Positions 1 through 10,604 are shown, counted from the stretch's first letter. The stretch: 64,000 nucleotides of DNA from Blepharisma japonicum (GCA_949751835.1 CATKHK010000017.1:478697-542696); one strand, 5' to 3'. The notes: generated by a model from the letters alone, not told the origin. Numbers and translations are program-made.

Positions 1-2481
1 AGTGAAAACGAAGAAAAAAATTCAGGTAGTAAACAATTACTGGCAGAGTCAGAGGATCTTCGCCAAGGATATGAAAAATTGAGTGAAATATGTGAGGAAA
101 GAAACGAAGAAATAGAAAATTTAAAAAACAAATTAAAGACTATAGAAACAAAGCTAAAGGAATCTCAGTCATCATTTAATTTATTAAAGATTAAAAATAA
201 GCAAAAAGACGATGATTATAGTAACTTGCAGCAAAAAAATACAGAAAATCATGCTAAAATTGACAAATTAATACTAGAAAATAAAGAGTTCAGAGACCAA
301 ATTGCTTCTTTAAATCAGCAATTAAAAGAAATTGATGATTTAAATGAAAAATTAAAAGAATCAAATCAGCAGCTAGCAGATAAAGAAATTGAGGTCGACG
401 AAGTAAATCAGCTATATGAAGCTTTGAAATCAAAAACTGAAGAAATCTTGAGGGAGCAGCTCAAAATGAAATTTGAGTCCCAAAACATTAAAGTACTTAA
501 TATATAGGATGAGTTTGAAACTGAGAAAATAAGACTGCAAGAAGAAATTAATAAAGTTATTGAAGACAAAACACAGGAAGTTGAAATACTTCAAAAAGCA
601 ATTAAAGAGCAGCAGGAAGAATTTGAAAAGCAGTTAAGTGAGCTAAGATGGGAAAGCCAGCAAGAAAATGTTAATAATGAGCTGGAGCAAAAAAATAATG
701 AAATTAAGATTTTGAAAGAAGAGTATAATGGGATTATAAAGAGAAATGAAAAAGAACTAAAAGAATCATATGAGAAAGAAATAAATAAATTGAAAATAAA
801 TTCAGAAGCAAGCTATAATGAATTGATGGGAAAATATATTGATATTAAAAATAAATATAAAGAAAGTTTAGAAGATTCACAAGTATTTGAAGTTCTTAGA
901 CAAGAAATATCTACTTTACAAGGAAAATTGAGAGATAAAGAAAAAGAAATTGATAAGCTTAAAGAAGAGTTATTTGAAGCTGATGCAAAAATTGAAAGTT
1001 TAGAAAATAATCAGACTATTCAAGAAGGAGCTGTTTCTGAATACAAAAAACAATTAGAATCGCGAGATAAAGAAATAATTGGGCTCCATGATGAATTAGA
1101 CAACCACAAGCATACAAAAAAATCAAACTCAACAGATAATAATACAAAGTTAGCAGAGCTTCAAGATCAATTAGACTATGCAAAACAAGAAAATGAAAAA
1201 TTAAGGGAGAAGCTTGCAAAGTCTTTTTCTGACCCGGAAATCGCCAGCATGCAATCACAGATTTCTCATTTAACCCAAAATCTCGAAAAGACTGAAATAG
1301 AGTTATTAAGAAAGTCAGAAATAGAAGAAGAGCTCAGGATTCTCGAAGACAAATACAATAATAAATCTCAAAAGCTGACAGTTCTGAAAAATGTTTGTAG
1401 CGAGCTCGAAGTAGTCAACTCTACACTTAGAACAAGCAAAGTTGAAATAGAAAGTGAATTAGGAAAAAAAGAAAAAATCATAAAAGACATGCAGAGAGAA
1501 TTCGGAACCCAAAATGTTGAGGTCAATAAAGTTAAGCAAAGAGCAGATCAATTTGAAGATTTATATAATTCCTTGTATGCAGAAATGGAAGAAAAAAATA
1601 AAAAAATTGAAAGTTTGGAAAAAGAGCTAGAAGGGCGAAGGAATCAAAGAAGAGCAGCAAATCTTGGAATAGAAAATATAGAAAATATTGAAATCTATGG
1701 AGAAATGATCATCAGTGATGAAGAGGATGAAAAAGACAATAGCAGAGAAGAAATTCATAAGGATAATAGTGAAAACCACAAAGAAAGTGCTGATGAATCT
1801 AAGCAGAAACTCCAGCAGAAAATAAATGAACTAACTGATAATATTGAATTGCTATTGAGTAATGAGGAAAAGTACAAAATTATTATTGAAAAGCTCCAAG
1901 GAAAACTCAACGAGGAATCCGATCCTGAAGATCTAAAAGGTCGCATAGAAGACTTAGAAGCCCAATTAGCAGATTATCAGTACAGATATGATCAGCTGGT
2001 TGAAGAGCATGAAGAGCTTATCAATAACCAAAAAACAAGGCTGGACACCAGCCAAGACGGAGCATCCATTCAAATGCTATCAGAAGAACTCAGCAAAGTC
2101 ATTAACGAAAAAAATGAGCTAGAAATGGAAATAGACGCTCTAAGAGACCTTCATAGCGAAAACGAAAAAATAAAACACTATCAACAAGAGGCTGAAAATT
2201 TAGCAAAAATCTGCGATGAACTGGAAGTAAGGGTTATTTAGAAAGCCAAGGAAAGCATAGAAGAAGAATGCAACGATAACTTAAAAATGCTTAAAGCAAA
2301 ATACGAAGAATATATCAAGGAAAGAATGGAAGAGATTGTAGAGCAGTATGATGAGCTTCAGGAAAACTCGGATAAACTAGAACTAGAAAAAAATGAATTA
2401 GAAAAAGAGCTTTCAGCTGAAAAAGAAAAAAATTCAGTTTTACAAGAAAAGCTCTATAAATTATTAAATAAAAATAATTAA
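1..2481 (+). CDS. Long coiled-coil protein, 5' end outside window
   Basis: Frame 1 is open from the first base, so the gene enters from the left. Two 15-nt introns (493-507 and 2227-2241) are removed in phase 0, giving 816 visible residues that end at TAA 2479-2481. The protein is almost wholly heptad-type coiled coil rich in Glu, Lys, Leu and Gln, with one acidic, less regular stretch around 1690-1790 that may be a hinge. There is no catalytic motif or membrane segment. It resembles cytoskeletal or basal-body coiled-coil proteins in character, but I recognise no specific family. Without splicing the frame would stop at each intron, and the coiled coil continues smoothly on both sides, which supports the introns. 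A structural role is inference only. Confidence 0.85.
493..507 (+). other. 15-nt intron
   Basis: The sequence GTACTTAATATATAG interrupts the coiled-coil gene in phase 0 and contains the in-frame TAG that would end it. Removing it keeps the heptad coiled coil in the same frame. Confidence 0.9.
2227..2241 (+). other. 15-nt intron
   Basis: The sequence GTAAGGGTTATTTAG, phase 0, is the second intron of the coiled-coil gene. It carries an in-frame TAG. The exon after it continues the coiled coil to TAA 2479-2481. Confidence 0.9.
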
Positions 2482-2502
2482 TTTGTTTTAAAGCATAATA
2501 AA

Positions 2503-4404
2503 ATGGATATGATAGAAGATCGTGCAGATCCAGCCCTTACCTATGTTCTAGCGTCCCAGAAGTCATCTCCAGAGCAAGTTCTTTTATCAACAAACGACAT
2601 ATCTCGTCTCCTCTACTCTCAATTACATTATCAGTGGATTTGAAATTATCTTAGATCTCAAGCACTCACTCTTTCTCCATCAATTTTAATTCCTCAATCA
2701 TTTCCGCCTGAAATGAAGATTCTCAACCGAGTTCGGCTGCATTTTATTAATGAACTCAAAGATTTTCCGCACCCATGTGAAGCTGTTTTGCATTTAAAAG
2801 TCCTTGTCGCTTTGATAACCCGCAATGCAATCCGCTTAACTAATGATGATTTTAAAGAGCTTTATAGCATTTTAGAGACTTTATCCCAAGACTCCCATTT
2901 AAGATTAATAGAACTGATTTTTTACTGCTTAATGATTTTGGTTACTTTATTTGATGATTACAGCTCTATGTTATCAGTCCATGCAATTTTATCAAATATT
3001 TCATTTAAAATAGAAGGAAAAAGATTGCTGTATGCGTTGAAATTTAGAGAAGGAAAATGGGCTGAAATTTTGCAAGAAATGAATGACTGCTTTGGATTTG
3101 ATGTAAAAATGCCAGAGGAAATTGTGGAGAAAAGTGGAAGAATGCTTATAGGGTGCATAGGAGGTGGAAATCTTGATGTTTCTGAAATGGATGATAAATG
3201 CTTAGCTGTATATTTAGGTCTAGGTGGAAAAGATGTTGGTTATCGAGCTTTAATAGACTCTATTGTAAATTCCACAAATTTGCACTTTCAGAATTTAATT
3301 GAAAAAGCTACAGAAAAACTACAAATTATGATACCAGAGCCAAACTTATTAGAGTTGCTCGCTAAATACCCTAACTTGCATTACAGAGTTTTGTTTTATT
3401 CTTTACTTTATAACGGAACTGTAAAAAGCCCACAATACCATTTTACCTTTTTCTTCAAAATCAATGTGAGAGCTTCCTTAAACCAAGCCTCAGGTGTCAT
3501 TTCAGAAAGGCTGGTCCAGCTCATCACTGATTTAATGCCATGATTCTTTATCCCATCCTTATCAGAATTCACAGACACCAGTGAAGTTTCTGATAATTTC
3601 ATCTACAAGTTTGCTAACTCCTTACACAAAATAAACTCAGAGTCTCTAATTCAATGGAAATCTCTGCTCAATTTTCATCCTCTGAAGGTCTGTTTAGAAA
3701 CATTAGATGTGCTGCAACAATTAAGATCAAACGTGCCTCATGAAATTTTAAACCCGCTAAGAGTATTCAATTGCATTAAAATAGAAAACGAAAAAACTAT
3801 GGAAGTCCTCACAAGTATCCTCGAAGTCCTTTTAAGCGCATGGCAGCACTATGTTCTTAAATATGAAAGCCCATTTAACCTAGATGGCCGTCAGTCTTTT
3901 ATATTAACCATGCAGAGCGCATGTGTCCAAGACTTAATAAATTATCTTGGCAAAACTGAAGAAATTGACCAAGTCATCTGTGAGTTTCTCCACAGCTACT
4001 GAATAGAAAATTCTCTATTAATCAAGCTTGTTCACTATCAAGGCTATCCAGACCATTTACTTCCTATTACAGTAAACAAAATAGGAAGCTTAATCTGCAC
4101 ATGGGACTTTATTACAGATCTCGTCAGAAGCGGCACTACTAAACAAAAGCGGTTTGCCTTGCAACTAGCTGGGCATTTATCATATAAATACCCTACACAG
4201 AAGCTCTTGGACATAATCAGAGAATGCATTCAGTTTATTGAGGACAATTTGCAGTATTTTTCAGAGGACCCAGAGCTTGACTCAATTTTGGAATTATTTT
4301 TGAAGGCTTTTCCACAGTTAAACGGAAGGATTAGAAAGCTAAAGCGAAAATACCCCAAACAGTTCTTTAATTATGAACTTGCACCTGTCCAATTAATAAG
4401 ATAA
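2503..4404 (+). CDS. Unrecognised alpha-helical protein (633 aa)
   Basis: A single frame runs from ATG 2503 to TAA 4402-4404, passing through three TGA codons (2641, 3541, 4000) read as Trp. The ATG lies 21 nt after the previous stop, so the 5' leader is very short. The product is rich in Leu and Ile with regular amphipathic helices throughout, like a HEAT or ARM type solenoid or a large-complex scaffold. I see no TM segment, signal peptide or catalytic motif. The C-terminus is basic. It could be a subunit of an RNA-processing or transport complex, but no family is recognised and I assign no function. It is in the same orientation as its neighbours. Confidence 0.8.
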
Positions 4405-4423
4405 ATAGGTTTATTTTAAATAA

Positions 4424-4997
4424 ATGTCAAATGACACTGAAAAGATTGCTGCAATTCTTGTATTAGTATTATTATGTATCTGCTGTATGGGCTGCTGCTT
4501 ATGTTTTTGCTATAAAGCTAGGAACGATTCAAGAAGAAATGTGAGGATGTTTAGAAGATTATTAATGGGGATAATAAGTAATCATGTGTATTCTGTAGTA
4601 CCTGAACATTTTTCAATGCATGATCTCAATCTAGAACCTTTTTTTCCAAAATTTATGTTTGGTGATGATTTCAGCATAAAAGCTGAGCTAGTATGCTGCG
4701 TATGTTTTGAAGAGTAAAATTAAATTTAGATTTAGCTCGATGTCTTATGTAAGAAGACTGCCATGCTGTCATGTTTTCCATGACCAATGTATAGATGAGT
4801 GATTTAAAAGACAATCAGAACCACATTGTCCACTCTGCAAGCAAAATCCATTTTTGGTGCCTGAAAAGGTACCTGCTAAGCAAAACCAAGCTCAAATTCC
4901 GAGACACCGAAAAAGAGGGGAAACTGTAAAGCACCCAAATGTTCTTTTAGCTGCAGAAACCGACGAAAGCTCTAGACATTCATTTAGTCTACCTTAA
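4424..4997 (+). CDS. Transmembrane RING-H2 protein, probable E3 ubiquitin ligase
   Basis: ATG 4424 lies 19 nt after the previous stop. A 16-nt intron (4714-4729) splits a Glu codon within the RING. The 185-aa product has a hydrophobic, Cys-rich segment at residues 8-31, probably a membrane anchor. A RING-H2 finger follows at 91-133, with ligands C91, C94, C109, H111, H114, C117, C130 and C133. The Trp after C117 (W121), typical of E2-binding RINGs, is encoded by TGA 4800-4802. The basic tail has no further domain. RING-H2 membrane proteins usually transfer ubiquitin from an E2 to membrane or endosomal targets; that role is inferred. The gene is convergent with the LITAF-like gene, with 36 nt between stop codons. 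Confidence 0.88.
4714..4729 (+). other. 16-nt intron
   Basis: The sequence GTAAAATTAAATTTAG is removed after the second base of a Glu codon. Splicing joins the two halves of a complete RING-H2 finger, so this intron is well supported. Confidence 0.92.
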
Positions 4998-5033
4998 TTT
5001 CGCTATATAAAATTAAATTTGTATATACTTTAC

Positions 5034-5522
5034 TTATTTGAAAAATTGAAAATTCTCCAAACCTCCCAGCCTTCTTGAGCACCTGTTGCAGAAATGCTCT
5101 ACATCATACAAATTTGGGCAGAGAAATGCCAAGAACGAGCATAAAGGAAATAGGAGAAAGAGAAATATGCATAAAGCTCAAAGTAATATACTAGGCTTCC
5201 TCTCTATCCTTGTGAGTTCTCTATGGTTACAAAAAGGACATGAAATCAAAACTGGCCTTTTAGATAATAAAAGCTGCTTGTCTTTGCGGGCACTTGTACT
5301 TTCAACGACAATTATATTGCTACCCATAGGAGCTTCAGGCTTATAATTTGAATCAACAAAAATTGTGATTCCAGGGTATGACCCATAAGGATAATTGCTT
5401 GAAACCATTTCATTATATGGGATTCCTTGACGATAAAAACCTGACTGTGGATTCATATTTACAGGCATTGGTTCTTGCTTTCGTTGGGTTAAAGCTTCAT
5501 CTTCTGTATGGTCTTTGGACAT
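5034..5522 (-). CDS. LITAF-domain membrane protein
   Basis: A frame of 162 aa runs from ATG 5522-5520 to TAA 5036-5034. The first half is Pro, Tyr, Asn and Gly rich and probably disordered. The C-terminal LITAF domain has C95-x2-C98, then a hydrophobic hairpin-like segment at about 113-135, then H143-x-C145-x2-C148. These two half-sites pinch together to bind zinc in LITAF/SIMPLE proteins, which sit on the cytosolic face of late endosomes and lysosomes. A TGA at 5180-5178, read as Trp, opens the membrane segment; under the standard code the domain would be cut in half. The neighbouring gene is a membrane RING-H2 protein, so both may act in endosomal sorting, which is speculation. Confidence 0.88.
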
Positions 5523-5805
5523 TATTAAAGATACCACATCATCACAGTGTAAATGGCAGACAAATCTAAATAAAATATCTGTGATTTTATTGATAAAGAA
5601 TCAATAAATTTACAATATATAAATCAATAGTATGGAAATTGTATAAAAATTAGACAAATATTGAAAGGACAAATGAAACTGATACATAAAGGGATATTGA
5701 AACGAATTATGAAAAATATATTAATTCATATCAGTAAGCTTTTAAATGGAATTTAAGTCAATATAAGTGAAATCAAAAAATTGGATTTCATTATGATTTA
5801 TTGAT

Positions 5806-6105
5806 CTATTTCTTTTCAATTTCTTCAATACTTGGAGAAGGTGATGCTTCTTCTTTTTCCAGAAGCTCTGGTATCAGCAGCCCAGGAGTCCCATCAACTT
5901 TGAGATTTGTGGGATCTTTTACATCGTAAACTCCTAGAGTAAGCTCCATTTGGACATATGGTCCTTCTTCATTCATTTCCAGTGGCACCGGCGCTGGATC
6001 ATTACTCTCTATTTCTCTCATAAAAGCCTTAGCTCTATCCAATACGCTGCTTTTCGGTGCTTGCTCCATTTTTACAATATTTCTAACTATTTTTAACTTA
6101 TCCAT
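5806..6105 (-). CDS. NOPCHAP1-like (DUF4598) small protein
   Basis: The 99-aa frame starts at an ATG whose A is the last base of the upstream gene's TAA (TAATG), and ends at TAG 5808-5806. The middle has the pattern SVLDR followed by a helix, then EEGPYVQMELTLGVYDV. This matches the conserved core of NOPCHAP1/C12orf45-type proteins (SVLDRxxxFLP... then an IEMDLxLGV-like strand). In human cells that family is a chaperone linking the R2TP complex to NOP58 during box C/D snoRNP assembly. The call rests on motif resemblance, not an alignment. The one-base overlap suggests a shared or tightly packed transcription unit with the CFAP210-like gene, or translational coupling. Confidence 0.6.
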   Translation of the reverse strand: MDKLKIVRNIVKMEQAPKSSVLDRAKAFMREIESNDPAPVPLEMNEEGPYVQMELTLGVYDVKDPTNLKVDGTPGLLIPELLEKEEASPSPSIEEIEKK

Positions 6106-7517
6106 TAAGCTATTCTTTTCTTATAATTTTTCAGCTCAAGAATCATCGGGGTGATGTTTTTGCCGTTTTCTGCCCACTCTTTCAAGCATTTTTCAGCGTA
6201 AGAATTGAATTGGTTTTGCTCGTCTTCCATGATCTGTGCTGACTGTCTCGCTAGCTCTTCTTCTAAAAGTGCCTCTTGCTCTACTTTTCTTGCCTTATAA
6301 TCCATCTGTTTTTTATGGTAAAGCTGCTGGGCTTTAGCTCTCTCTCTTCTTTCTTCTGCTTCTTTTCTTTCCATTTCATTCAAGTCCTGCATTCTTTCTT
6401 TCCAGAACTGCGCGAATTCTTTATCTTCTTGTTTTTCCTGCTTTTTTTCTTGTTTTTTTCTATCAATTTGGTTCTGGCGTGACTTTTCAATCTGAGTCAT
6501 CATATCATTATGCCTTTGCTGCTTTTTCTCAAAAGTTTCTTTGGCTTTTTGTTCAGCTTCTTCGACCTGACTTTGCAGTCTTTGGTCTTCGTTGCTTTTA
6601 ATCTTCGAGAGTTCTTCAATTCTGGAGTCAATCATTTTTTGCCTTGTTTCTAGCTTTTCTTTGAATTTCTGTTCTTCACGCTTTTTCCGCATATTCATGA
6701 CTTCTTCTTTCTGCTTGGCATATTCTTCGATTTTCCTTTCTTCCTCTTTGATCCTTTCTTGCTCAAGTCTTTTTAGCTCCTGGAAGTGCTCATTCATTTT
6801 TTTAGTCTCGTTTTGGGCAGCAATTGCAGCTTTTCTTCTTTCTAGCTCTTCTCTTTTTTCAGCTTGCAGATCTTTGATGGCTTTTTTCTTCATCAGTTTT
6901 CCTTCAATGTATTCGTCTTGTAACTTCCTGACGATTTTTTCTTTATTTGAGATAAGTTGGTCTTTTAATATTTTTTGGGTTTCTTTTTTCTTTCTTTCCT
7001 CTTCTTCTATCTTTTTTAATAAAGCTTCATCATACTCTCTTAGCTGCTGATGCTCCAAGTCCACCCATCTCTCTTCAACTTCTTTCTGGTTCTCTTTCTT
7101 TTTCTTATTTATTTCTAACTGCAGCTCTCTTTCCTGCAAAACGTCAGATAAAAACATTTTGCTATGAAAAGCTTTGACCTGGTCACCTTCATCATGAAGA
7201 ATTTTATTCGCGTACTCAATGGCTTGACGTCTTTTTTCTTGGTTCAAGGCTTCTTCTTCTGCGTCAAGGCGGCGTCTTTCAAGTTCTTCAGCTTCAAACT
7301 TTTTGAATCTTTCGAGTTCCTTTTTCTCACGGATTGCATCAACGCTGTTTCCCCAATTTTTCATACGGACACGAGACTTCTCGTGAAGTTCTTGGCGTTC
7401 GGCTTGCCTAAGCTTTTGTTCTTGTTCTGCTGGGTCAATTCCTAGGCAAGTTCGACGCATACGATCTAAATCGGAGGCGCTTATAACTGCAACATTTTTA
7501 GCCAAATCACGAGACAT
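6105..7517 (-). CDS. CFAP210: CFAP210 (CCDC173)-like ciliary microtubule inner protein
   Basis: A 470-aa uninterrupted frame runs from ATG 7517-7515 to TAA 6107-6105. It is almost entirely a charged single helix of the trichohyalin-plectin-homology type. Near residue 120 it has VKAFHSKMFLSDVLQERE, very close to the VKGFHS...LTEVLKERE signature of CFAP210. Upstream lies a KxWGNSVDAIREKK-like stretch also typical of the family. CFAP210 lines the lumen of the axonemal A-tubule and stabilises doublets, as expected in a heavily ciliated cell. No cofactor site or TM segment is seen. Length is similar to the animal protein. The stop overlaps the start of the next gene by one base. Confidence 0.8.
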   Translation of the reverse strand: MSRDLAKNVAVISASDLDRMRRTCLGIDPAEQEQKLRQAERQELHEKSRVRMKNWGNSVDAIREKKELERFKKFEAEELERRRLDAEEEALNQEKRRQAIEYANKILHDEGDQVKAFHSKMFLSDVLQERELQLEINKKKKENQKEVEERWVDLEHQQLREYDEALLKKIEEEERKKKETQKILKDQLISNKEKIVRKLQDEYIEGKLMKKKAIKDLQAEKREELERRKAAIAAQNETKKMNEHFQELKRLEQERIKEEERKIEEYAKQKEEVMNMRKKREEQKFKEKLETRQKMIDSRIEELSKIKSNEDQRLQSQVEEAEQKAKETFEKKQQRHNDMMTQIEKSRQNQIDRKKQEKKQEKQEDKEFAQFWKERMQDLNEMERKEAEERRERAKAQQLYHKKQMDYKARKVEQEALLEEELARQSAQIMEDEQNQFNSYAEKCLKEWAENGKNITPMILELKNYKKRIA

Positions 7518-7580
7518 TTAAAATTTATTGAGAAGAAAATGTTGATGGTAAATTAAATAACTTCTTTAGGAGAGAATGGC

Positions 7581-8552
7581 CTACCTGCGACCGAAAAATA
7601 ATATGACTAATAACGCTAAAACTATCATAATTGTGGTAAAATGGGCTTTTATCCATGAATAGCTCTGATCTCTTATGTGAATTCTATCAATTTTTTTGCC
7701 AACTGTATAAGTCCTGCAGATTTCGTAGCGTTCGGATTTGCTGGTCGAAAAATAAGCTTTCAAAAGATCTTCATGTGTTAAATTCAGCATTGCGCAGGCA
7801 AAGAAGCTTTTATCACAGCCATTCACAAATAATCCTCGCATAGTCCTTTGTTCATCAATTCCTAATAGATTGATGCACCCTTCCACAAAGTTTAATATTT
7901 CTCCCTTGATTTCTGGTTCATAGTCATAAGAATCTCTAATAAAAGTCGGCCACCCAAAATAAATGCTATCACTATTAATTTCATTTGGCCCTAGTCTATT
8001 TACATCAATTGTTTTAGACTCGTCTTGATCTGGAAAAACATTTTCAATAATAAACCTTTCTTTTGCTACCACGTGTACAACTATATTTAGAGGATTGTTC
8101 ATGTCAAGGGACGTTATTTCTAATAAAGAGCCAACCCATCTTCCATTATAAGAAGAAAGCATGCCAAACACTCTGTTTCCCATCATCGCGTGCTGGACCA
8201 TCACAAGATATTTCATTTCTGGATTGCTTATTACTCCTACAGCCCCTGGAAATAACAATAAATTTTCCTTAATATAAAGCGGAATAGAACTGAGCGACCT
8301 TTTAGCTTCCTCTTTTGGAGTTTCTTTGCTTCGCTTTTTAAATTCTTTAGGAAAGTTCTTTTCTATAAGAGACTGAATTAAAATATTGGGCTTGCTATGA
8401 GGAGAAACTTGAAAGATGGAGTCACAGCTTGGGCATTTTCGCTGGGAATTTGTAGAGCGGGTAACACAGTGCTTGCAAAAAGTGTGGCCACAGGAAACTG
8501 TGATAGGCTTCAGCAGAATTTTTCGACAAAAAGGGCAGATAAAATCATCCAT
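7581..8552 (-). CDS. RING finger plus LON substrate-binding domain protein, tail-anchored
   Basis: The 323-aa frame begins with a C3HC4 RING (CPFC...CGHTFCKHC...CPSC, residues 6-44). A LON N-terminal-like region covers about 90-235, starting IPLYI...LLFPGAVGV with a later FGML and RFII pattern. The extreme C-terminus is a hydrophobic segment (about 303-319) followed by Gly-Arg-Arg, the layout of a tail anchor. RING-LON combinations are seen in LONRF ubiquitin ligases; here the TPRs of animal LONRFs are absent and a membrane tail is present. It is probably a membrane-bound E3 involved in protein quality control, which is inferred. The start is 63 nt from the CFAP210-like gene region, same strand. 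Confidence 0.82.
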   Translation of the reverse strand: MDDFICPFCRKILLKPITVSCGHTFCKHCVTRSTNSQRKCPSCDSIFQVSPHSKPNILIQSLIEKNFPKEFKKRSKETPKEEAKRSLSSIPLYIKENLLLFPGAVGVISNPEMKYLVMVQHAMMGNRVFGMLSSYNGRWVGSLLEITSLDMNNPLNIVVHVVAKERFIIENVFPDQDESKTIDVNRLGPNEINSDSIYFGWPTFIRDSYDYEPEIKGEILNFVEGCINLLGIDEQRTMRGLFVNGCDKSFFACAMLNLTHEDLLKAYFSTSKSERYEICRTYTVGKKIDRIHIRDQSYSWIKAHFTTIMIVLALLVILFFGRR

Positions 8553-8636
8553 TTGAGATATTATAGTGAATCATTCAATTTAGTAATAAATTAAGGATTT
8601 AATGGGAAGATTTGGGACAGATATTATAATATTAAA

Positions 8637-8798
8637 ATGGTCGACAAGAAAGTTATTATAGCAGGAATTGCAGGATTTGGGGTTGCAATGATAACTCAAA
8701 GAATCTTTTGTTGCAATGGAAAATCATGGAAGAAAGAAGGAGGATGCCACTTCAAAAAATTTGAGCAGAAGCCACAAGAACAGCCTAAACAAGCATAG
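8637..8798 (+). CDS. Small membrane protein, 53 aa, unknown
   Basis: ATG 8637 opens a 53-codon frame to TAG 8796-8798. Residues 5-21 are hydrophobic with Gly and Ala (a probable single membrane span or uncleaved signal anchor), followed by a short Cys-, Lys- and Gln-rich tail. Codon use and the short AT-rich leader look like neighbouring genes. It resembles the 62-aa frame at 9239 in layout (N-terminal span, charged Gln/Lys tail). Function unknown; small mitochondrial or ER proteins have this shape. Confidence 0.55.
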   Translation: MVDKKVIIAGIAGFGVAMITQRIFCCNGKSWKKEGGCHFKKFEQKPQEQPKQA

Positions 8799-9238
8799 AT
8801 AAATAATGATATTTTTGAAAATTAAAATCTTACTTCATTTCAGAGCAGGACAGTATTTCTCTATTTTTGGCTTAAGAATGCCCATATTTAATCTAATAAA
8901 AAATGTGAAGGCGTTATTAAGCTGAATTAAAGGTTATTATTATAAGTTTATATGAAAAATAAATTTCAGCTTAAGTATTTCTTTATAGCCTAAATTAAAT
9001 TGTATATAAATGATTTGTATCTCTACTTAGAATATCAAAAATTAGCTCAAATAAATTTTGGATAATGATCAACAAAAGCCAGTTAAGTTAAAAGTATTCA
9101 AAGTTTATGCTCAGCTTTGAGATATCGTATATTTATATATTCTTTAATAATTCTGGTAGCCTCCATTTAAGTTATCAACTATCTATTCACTTATTTTAGT
9201 AGTAAAAATGGCCAGATAAAAATAAGCAGTAATATTAA
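8799..9238. other. Intergenic, 440 bp, nothing recognised
   Basis: AT-rich sequence without an open frame of note on either strand. It should hold the 3' end of the 53-aa gene and the promoter of the 62-aa gene. Confidence 0.6.
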
Positions 9239-9427
9239 ATGATCAGCAAAATAAGCTTTCTTGCGTTACTTGCAGGAATAACTGTTGGAACTGCTATTGG
9301 GACAAAACTCGATGATTTTGCCGGATATTTGGAAGAGAATGGATATGGAGGATATCTATGGACAAGCAAATCGAAAGTCAAAGAAAATGAATCCCCGAAA
9401 ATACAAGCTCAAGAGCTCCCAAAGTAA
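9239..9427 (+). CDS. Small membrane protein, 62 aa, unknown
   Basis: The frame runs from ATG 9239 to TAA 9425-9427. The N-terminal 20 residues (ISFLALLAGITVGTAIG) form a hydrophobic, Gly/Ala-rich span, followed by an acidic then Lys-rich tail containing a GYGGY motif. The layout resembles the 53-aa frame upstream. It may be a small organelle-membrane protein; I recognise no family, and the small size leaves doubt that it is a gene. Confidence 0.5.
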   Translation: MISKISFLALLAGITVGTAIGTKLDDFAGYLEENGYGGYLWTSKSKVKENESPKIQAQELPK

Positions 9428-10004
9428 TCAAATAAGTGCAATAATTAACAATTTATTTATAGATAGCTAAAACATTTTAAAAGCTAGCGAAATTCGAAAT
9501 TTTAAGATTATCATAAGATTATGAGAATAACGAATGCAATTTTTAACGTTTTTTTTGATTTTAAGTGATATGATTCTTACTTATCTTAATATTTAGCAGG
9601 CTTATTGCCCCGAATATTTACTTTTTTCTTAATTTTCTGTTTTTAGTTCATTTTCTAAATTTTAAAAATCTGATATGATTCAATGCTAAATGATATCGCG
9701 AATGATAATAGCTAATAGCTTATAATAAAACAATAACCCAAAACAAGATATAAAAAGTTTATTATAAGATACAAATAAATAATGCATCTTATGAGGATGC
9801 ATGAATAATAAAAACATTCCAAAATCAGAAAAATTCTCAAATAAAGGGAGAATCTACTAAAGCTAATTTTTAATCTTAATACCCCTAATTGCCATAAATA
9901 TTAGCATGAAAAGATATTTTGCCCCATATTTAAGTGCCAAGCTACTGGCTGTAGTAAATTTTCTGATCTCTCAATTTACACATATTAGCTTTCTTAAATT
10001 AAAT
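9428..10004. other. Intergenic, 577 bp, nothing recognised
   Basis: AT-rich, no frames or repeats that I can support. It lies between the 3' ends of two convergent genes, so no promoter is expected. Confidence 0.6.
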
Positions 10005-10541
10005 TTAACGAATTAATGGATTTATCACAAAAGTTTCCAGTTGTGGCTGTTCTTCATCATGCTCCTCTAATTGATTTAAATCAAACCCAGGCCGCTTCAT
10101 TATTTCTCACACAGACCCGTTTTTATCTTTAAAATAAATAGCCTCTTCATTTTGGTCGCAATTGTCCAATATTTCCTGCAAAGCTGCCCCTTGAGTCGCA
10201 ACAACCTGAAAGTCAGTTGGTACAATGCTATTTTTTATCCCTCTCAGTCGTTTTAAGTCCTCGTCCAGCTTCTTTTCAGTGTCTCCTTGTACTGTGATTT
10301 TTTGTTCAGCTGCCTTAATTTTTGCTTTTAAGTCTTCTACAGTTTTATCATATGACGAAGCATTTTGGATCAATTCGTCAAGCATTATTTTATATCGTAA
10401 AGACTGCTCTTTTAGCTCTCCAAGCTGTTTTCTTAGTCCTCCATTTTCGTCTCTTTGCTGATCTATATATAATTGAGTGAGTTTGCAACGTTCTTCAATT
10501 AAATCTTGATCTCGGTTTTTACCAAACCACTTTCCACTCAT
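10005..10541 (-). CDS. Small coiled-coil protein, unknown (178 aa)
   Basis: The frame runs from ATG 10541-10539 to TAA 10007-10005, crossing one TGA (10109-10107) as Trp. If TGA were a stop, 35 residues with an acidic Leu-, Gln- and Glu-rich character would be lost. Residues 25-105 are predicted coiled coil by heptad pattern. No catalytic or membrane motif. The N-terminus (MSGKWFGKNRDQD) is basic. Function unknown; the neighbour on the same strand is a nuclear-envelope protein, with 63 nt between them. Confidence 0.75.
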
Positions 10542-10604
10542 ATAAATTAAATAGGGTGTATGACAACAGATCTTAAATTCTATGACAAGACCATTGATAA
10601 TTTA

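Noticed and set aside
5086-5569. Plus frames over 5.1-5.6 kb
   Set aside because: They are antisense to the LITAF-domain gene, whose zinc ligands and membrane segment are on the minus strand.
6592-7050. 152-codon plus frame antisense to the CFAP210-like gene
   Set aside because: Ser/Phe/Leu-rich shadow of a Glu/Lys-rich coiled coil. The minus-strand protein has clear family motifs; this frame has none.
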